43,618 nt of DNA, from positions 1 through 43,618 of the forward strand of contig JAQVBA010000001.1 of the NCBI GenBank assembly GCA_028690555.1, in the 5' to 3' direction. A program made the translations under genes and the position numbers. The DNA comes from Acholeplasmataceae bacterium (GTDB taxonomy: Bacteria > Bacillota_I > Bacilli_A > Acholeplasmatales > Acholeplasmataceae). Of the stretch, positions 42,290 through 43,618 are shown one piece after another. How positions within the stretch are numbered: the stretch's first letter is position 1; every line of letters begins with the position of its first letter. The notes under the pieces are model-generated. The model searched no databases. It worked only from the letters and a program-made list of their open reading frames with translations, and was not told the DNA's origin.

Positions 42290-43618
42290 TTACTCCTTGA
42301 TTGTTATTTTATCCCCGAAATATTCCTTTGCAAGTGAAATGATTTCTGGTTCTTTTTGTTCTTTCATAAGATCATCTGTATAGAGTTTTAAATCATATGG
42401 TGGAAGTTTTGGCTTTTTTTGGCCTTTCTTCCATAGATCTAAATATACTTCTTTGATGACTAACCAATCTGGTTTCAAAATGGCAATACAGTCATCAATC
42501 AGATGTGATTTATTATTGAAAATTTCTAAAATCATCGATTTATTTTCAGGATCCATAATCTCCTTACACAATTTTGGATCATCATACACCAATAACATCG
42601 TATCTGAGACGGCCTCTAATTCCCCTTGAGAAAGAAGATACGCAACCATTTTCAAATGTGGTTTTGGATAATCTTTTAAATATTCCCAACCGGATAATAA
42701 AAGTTCCTTTTTGGTCTTATCGCTATTATTCAACACTTTTTCAACTTGTTTAATCGTAACCAGTGGTTTTTGATTTGATTCAAATGAAACGATTGGTTGT
42801 GATTTAAAATTTTCCTTTAATTCTTGAACTTGTAATTTCAAATCTTCAATTGTCGCTTGATAATCCATCGTTTTTAACGTTTGATGCTCCATCATCTTAA
42901 TCAGAGCAAGTTCAACATATGCTCTTTTTTGGTGTGTCCATTTCATGTCTTGTTGTACTTGATTTAAGATATCTAAGAAGAAATAAATTTTATCATAAGA
43001 AAATAATGACGATAGCATTAGATATCTCGGAATTTCAACTTTGGTTGATTTTTCTAAAAGTAGATCTCTAAGCGCTAAAATCAAATCATTGATAATCCGT
43101 GTAATATCTTTACCTGCAGCTAATAAATCTTTTAAAATACCCATTGCAACACCGATTTCTTTATTTGAGATCGATGTCAAAAGCTTAATAAGTGACGTTC
43201 TTGAAACACTACCTGAGACTTGATGAACATCTTCTTCACTGACCTCATCATCAGAAAATGAAATGGCTTGATCTAATAAAGATATTGCATCACGTAAACC
43301 ACCTTCGGCATTTTCAGCAATCGCCAAAATGGCTTCAGGTGAAATTTTAATATGTTCTTTTTCAGCAATTTCATGAAGCTTTTCAATAATGTCACTCGTT
43401 TCAATGTTTTTAAAATCAAAACGTTGACATCTTGAAAGAATGGTTGCTGGAACCTTATGAATTTCTGTCGTCGCTAATATAAAAATAATATGTTTTGGTG
43501 GTTCTTCTAAAGTCTTCAATAAGGCATTGAATGCCCCGGGTGTCAACATATGCACTTCATCGATGATATAGACCTTATAACGTCCAACAGATGGCATATA
43601 TTTGACTTTATCTCTTAA
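42290..43618 (-). CDS. dnaX: DNA polymerase III subunit gamma/tau (partial, N-terminus outside window)
   Basis: YKVYIIDEVHMLTPGAFNALLKTLEEPPKHIIFILATTEIHKVPATILSRCQRFDFK; frame stays open to the window edge (7 codons beyond the track start). Confidence 0.95.
   Translation of the reverse strand, partial: LRDKVKYMPSVGRYKVYIIDEVHMLTPGAFNALLKTLEEPPKHIIFILATTEIHKVPATILSRCQRFDFKNIETSDIIEKLHEIAEKEHIKISPEAILAIAENAEGGLRDAISLLDQAISFSDDEVSEEDVHQVSGSVSRTSLIKLLTSISNKEIGVAMGILKDLLAAGKDITRIINDLILALRDLLLEKSTKVEIPRYLMLSSLFSYDKIYFFLDILNQVQQDMKWTHQKRAYVELALIKMMEHQTLKTMDYQATIEDLKLQVQELKENFKSQPIVSFESNQKPLVTIKQVEKVLNNSDKTKKELLLSGWEYLKDYPKPHLKMVAYLLSQGELEAVSDTMLLVYDDPKLCKEIMDPENKSMILEIFNNKSHLIDDCIAILKPDWLVIKEVYLDLWKKGQKKPKLPPYDLKLYTDDLMKEQKEPEIISLAKEYFGDKITIKE

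Overview
The window is 43.6 kb of AT-rich, gene-dense, mostly housekeeping chromosome. TGA is used as a stop codon, and gene content and order resemble Bacillus plus Acholeplasma/Izemoplasma-type wall-less Firmicutes; this lineage call is inference. I saw no phage, IS element, CRISPR array or rRNA. Recognisable genes, left to right: lgt (partial), hprK, uvrA, ligA, a short UvrD-type helicase, pcrA, glnS, a GGDEF protein, a small 2[4Fe-4S] ferredoxin, a 602-aa secreted/anchored protein, tsaD/rimI/tsaB/tsaE, pgi, an S1 protein, degV, a NifU-like protein, yutD, ispDF, 5-formyl-THF cyclo-ligase, a PAS/degenerate-GGDEF membrane protein, cdaA, hflX, tRNA-Ser(CGA), dus, hslO, maf, tilS, hpt, ftsH, rqcP-like S4, lysS, an aldehyde dehydrogenase, fba, pyrG, a YgjV-like/GNAT fusion, rpoE (delta), recR, ybaB and dnaX (partial). 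The most interesting signals lie between genes or in small ORFs: (i) a pyrG leader starting GGGC with a 10-bp terminator, matching the B. subtilis CTP-sensing reiterative-transcription attenuator; (ii) an hflX leader with a strong-RBS 10-codon uORF and mutually exclusive RNA pairings; (iii) a translationally coupled cdaA operon encoding an unannotated 58-aa TM protein and a GdpP-like PAS/degenerate-GGDEF protein without a DHH domain; (iv) a UvrD-type helicase that appears to lack the 2B subdomain; (v) two fused terminator/promoter elements, upstream of glnS and lysS. All calls were made by eye from sequence; no database search was run.
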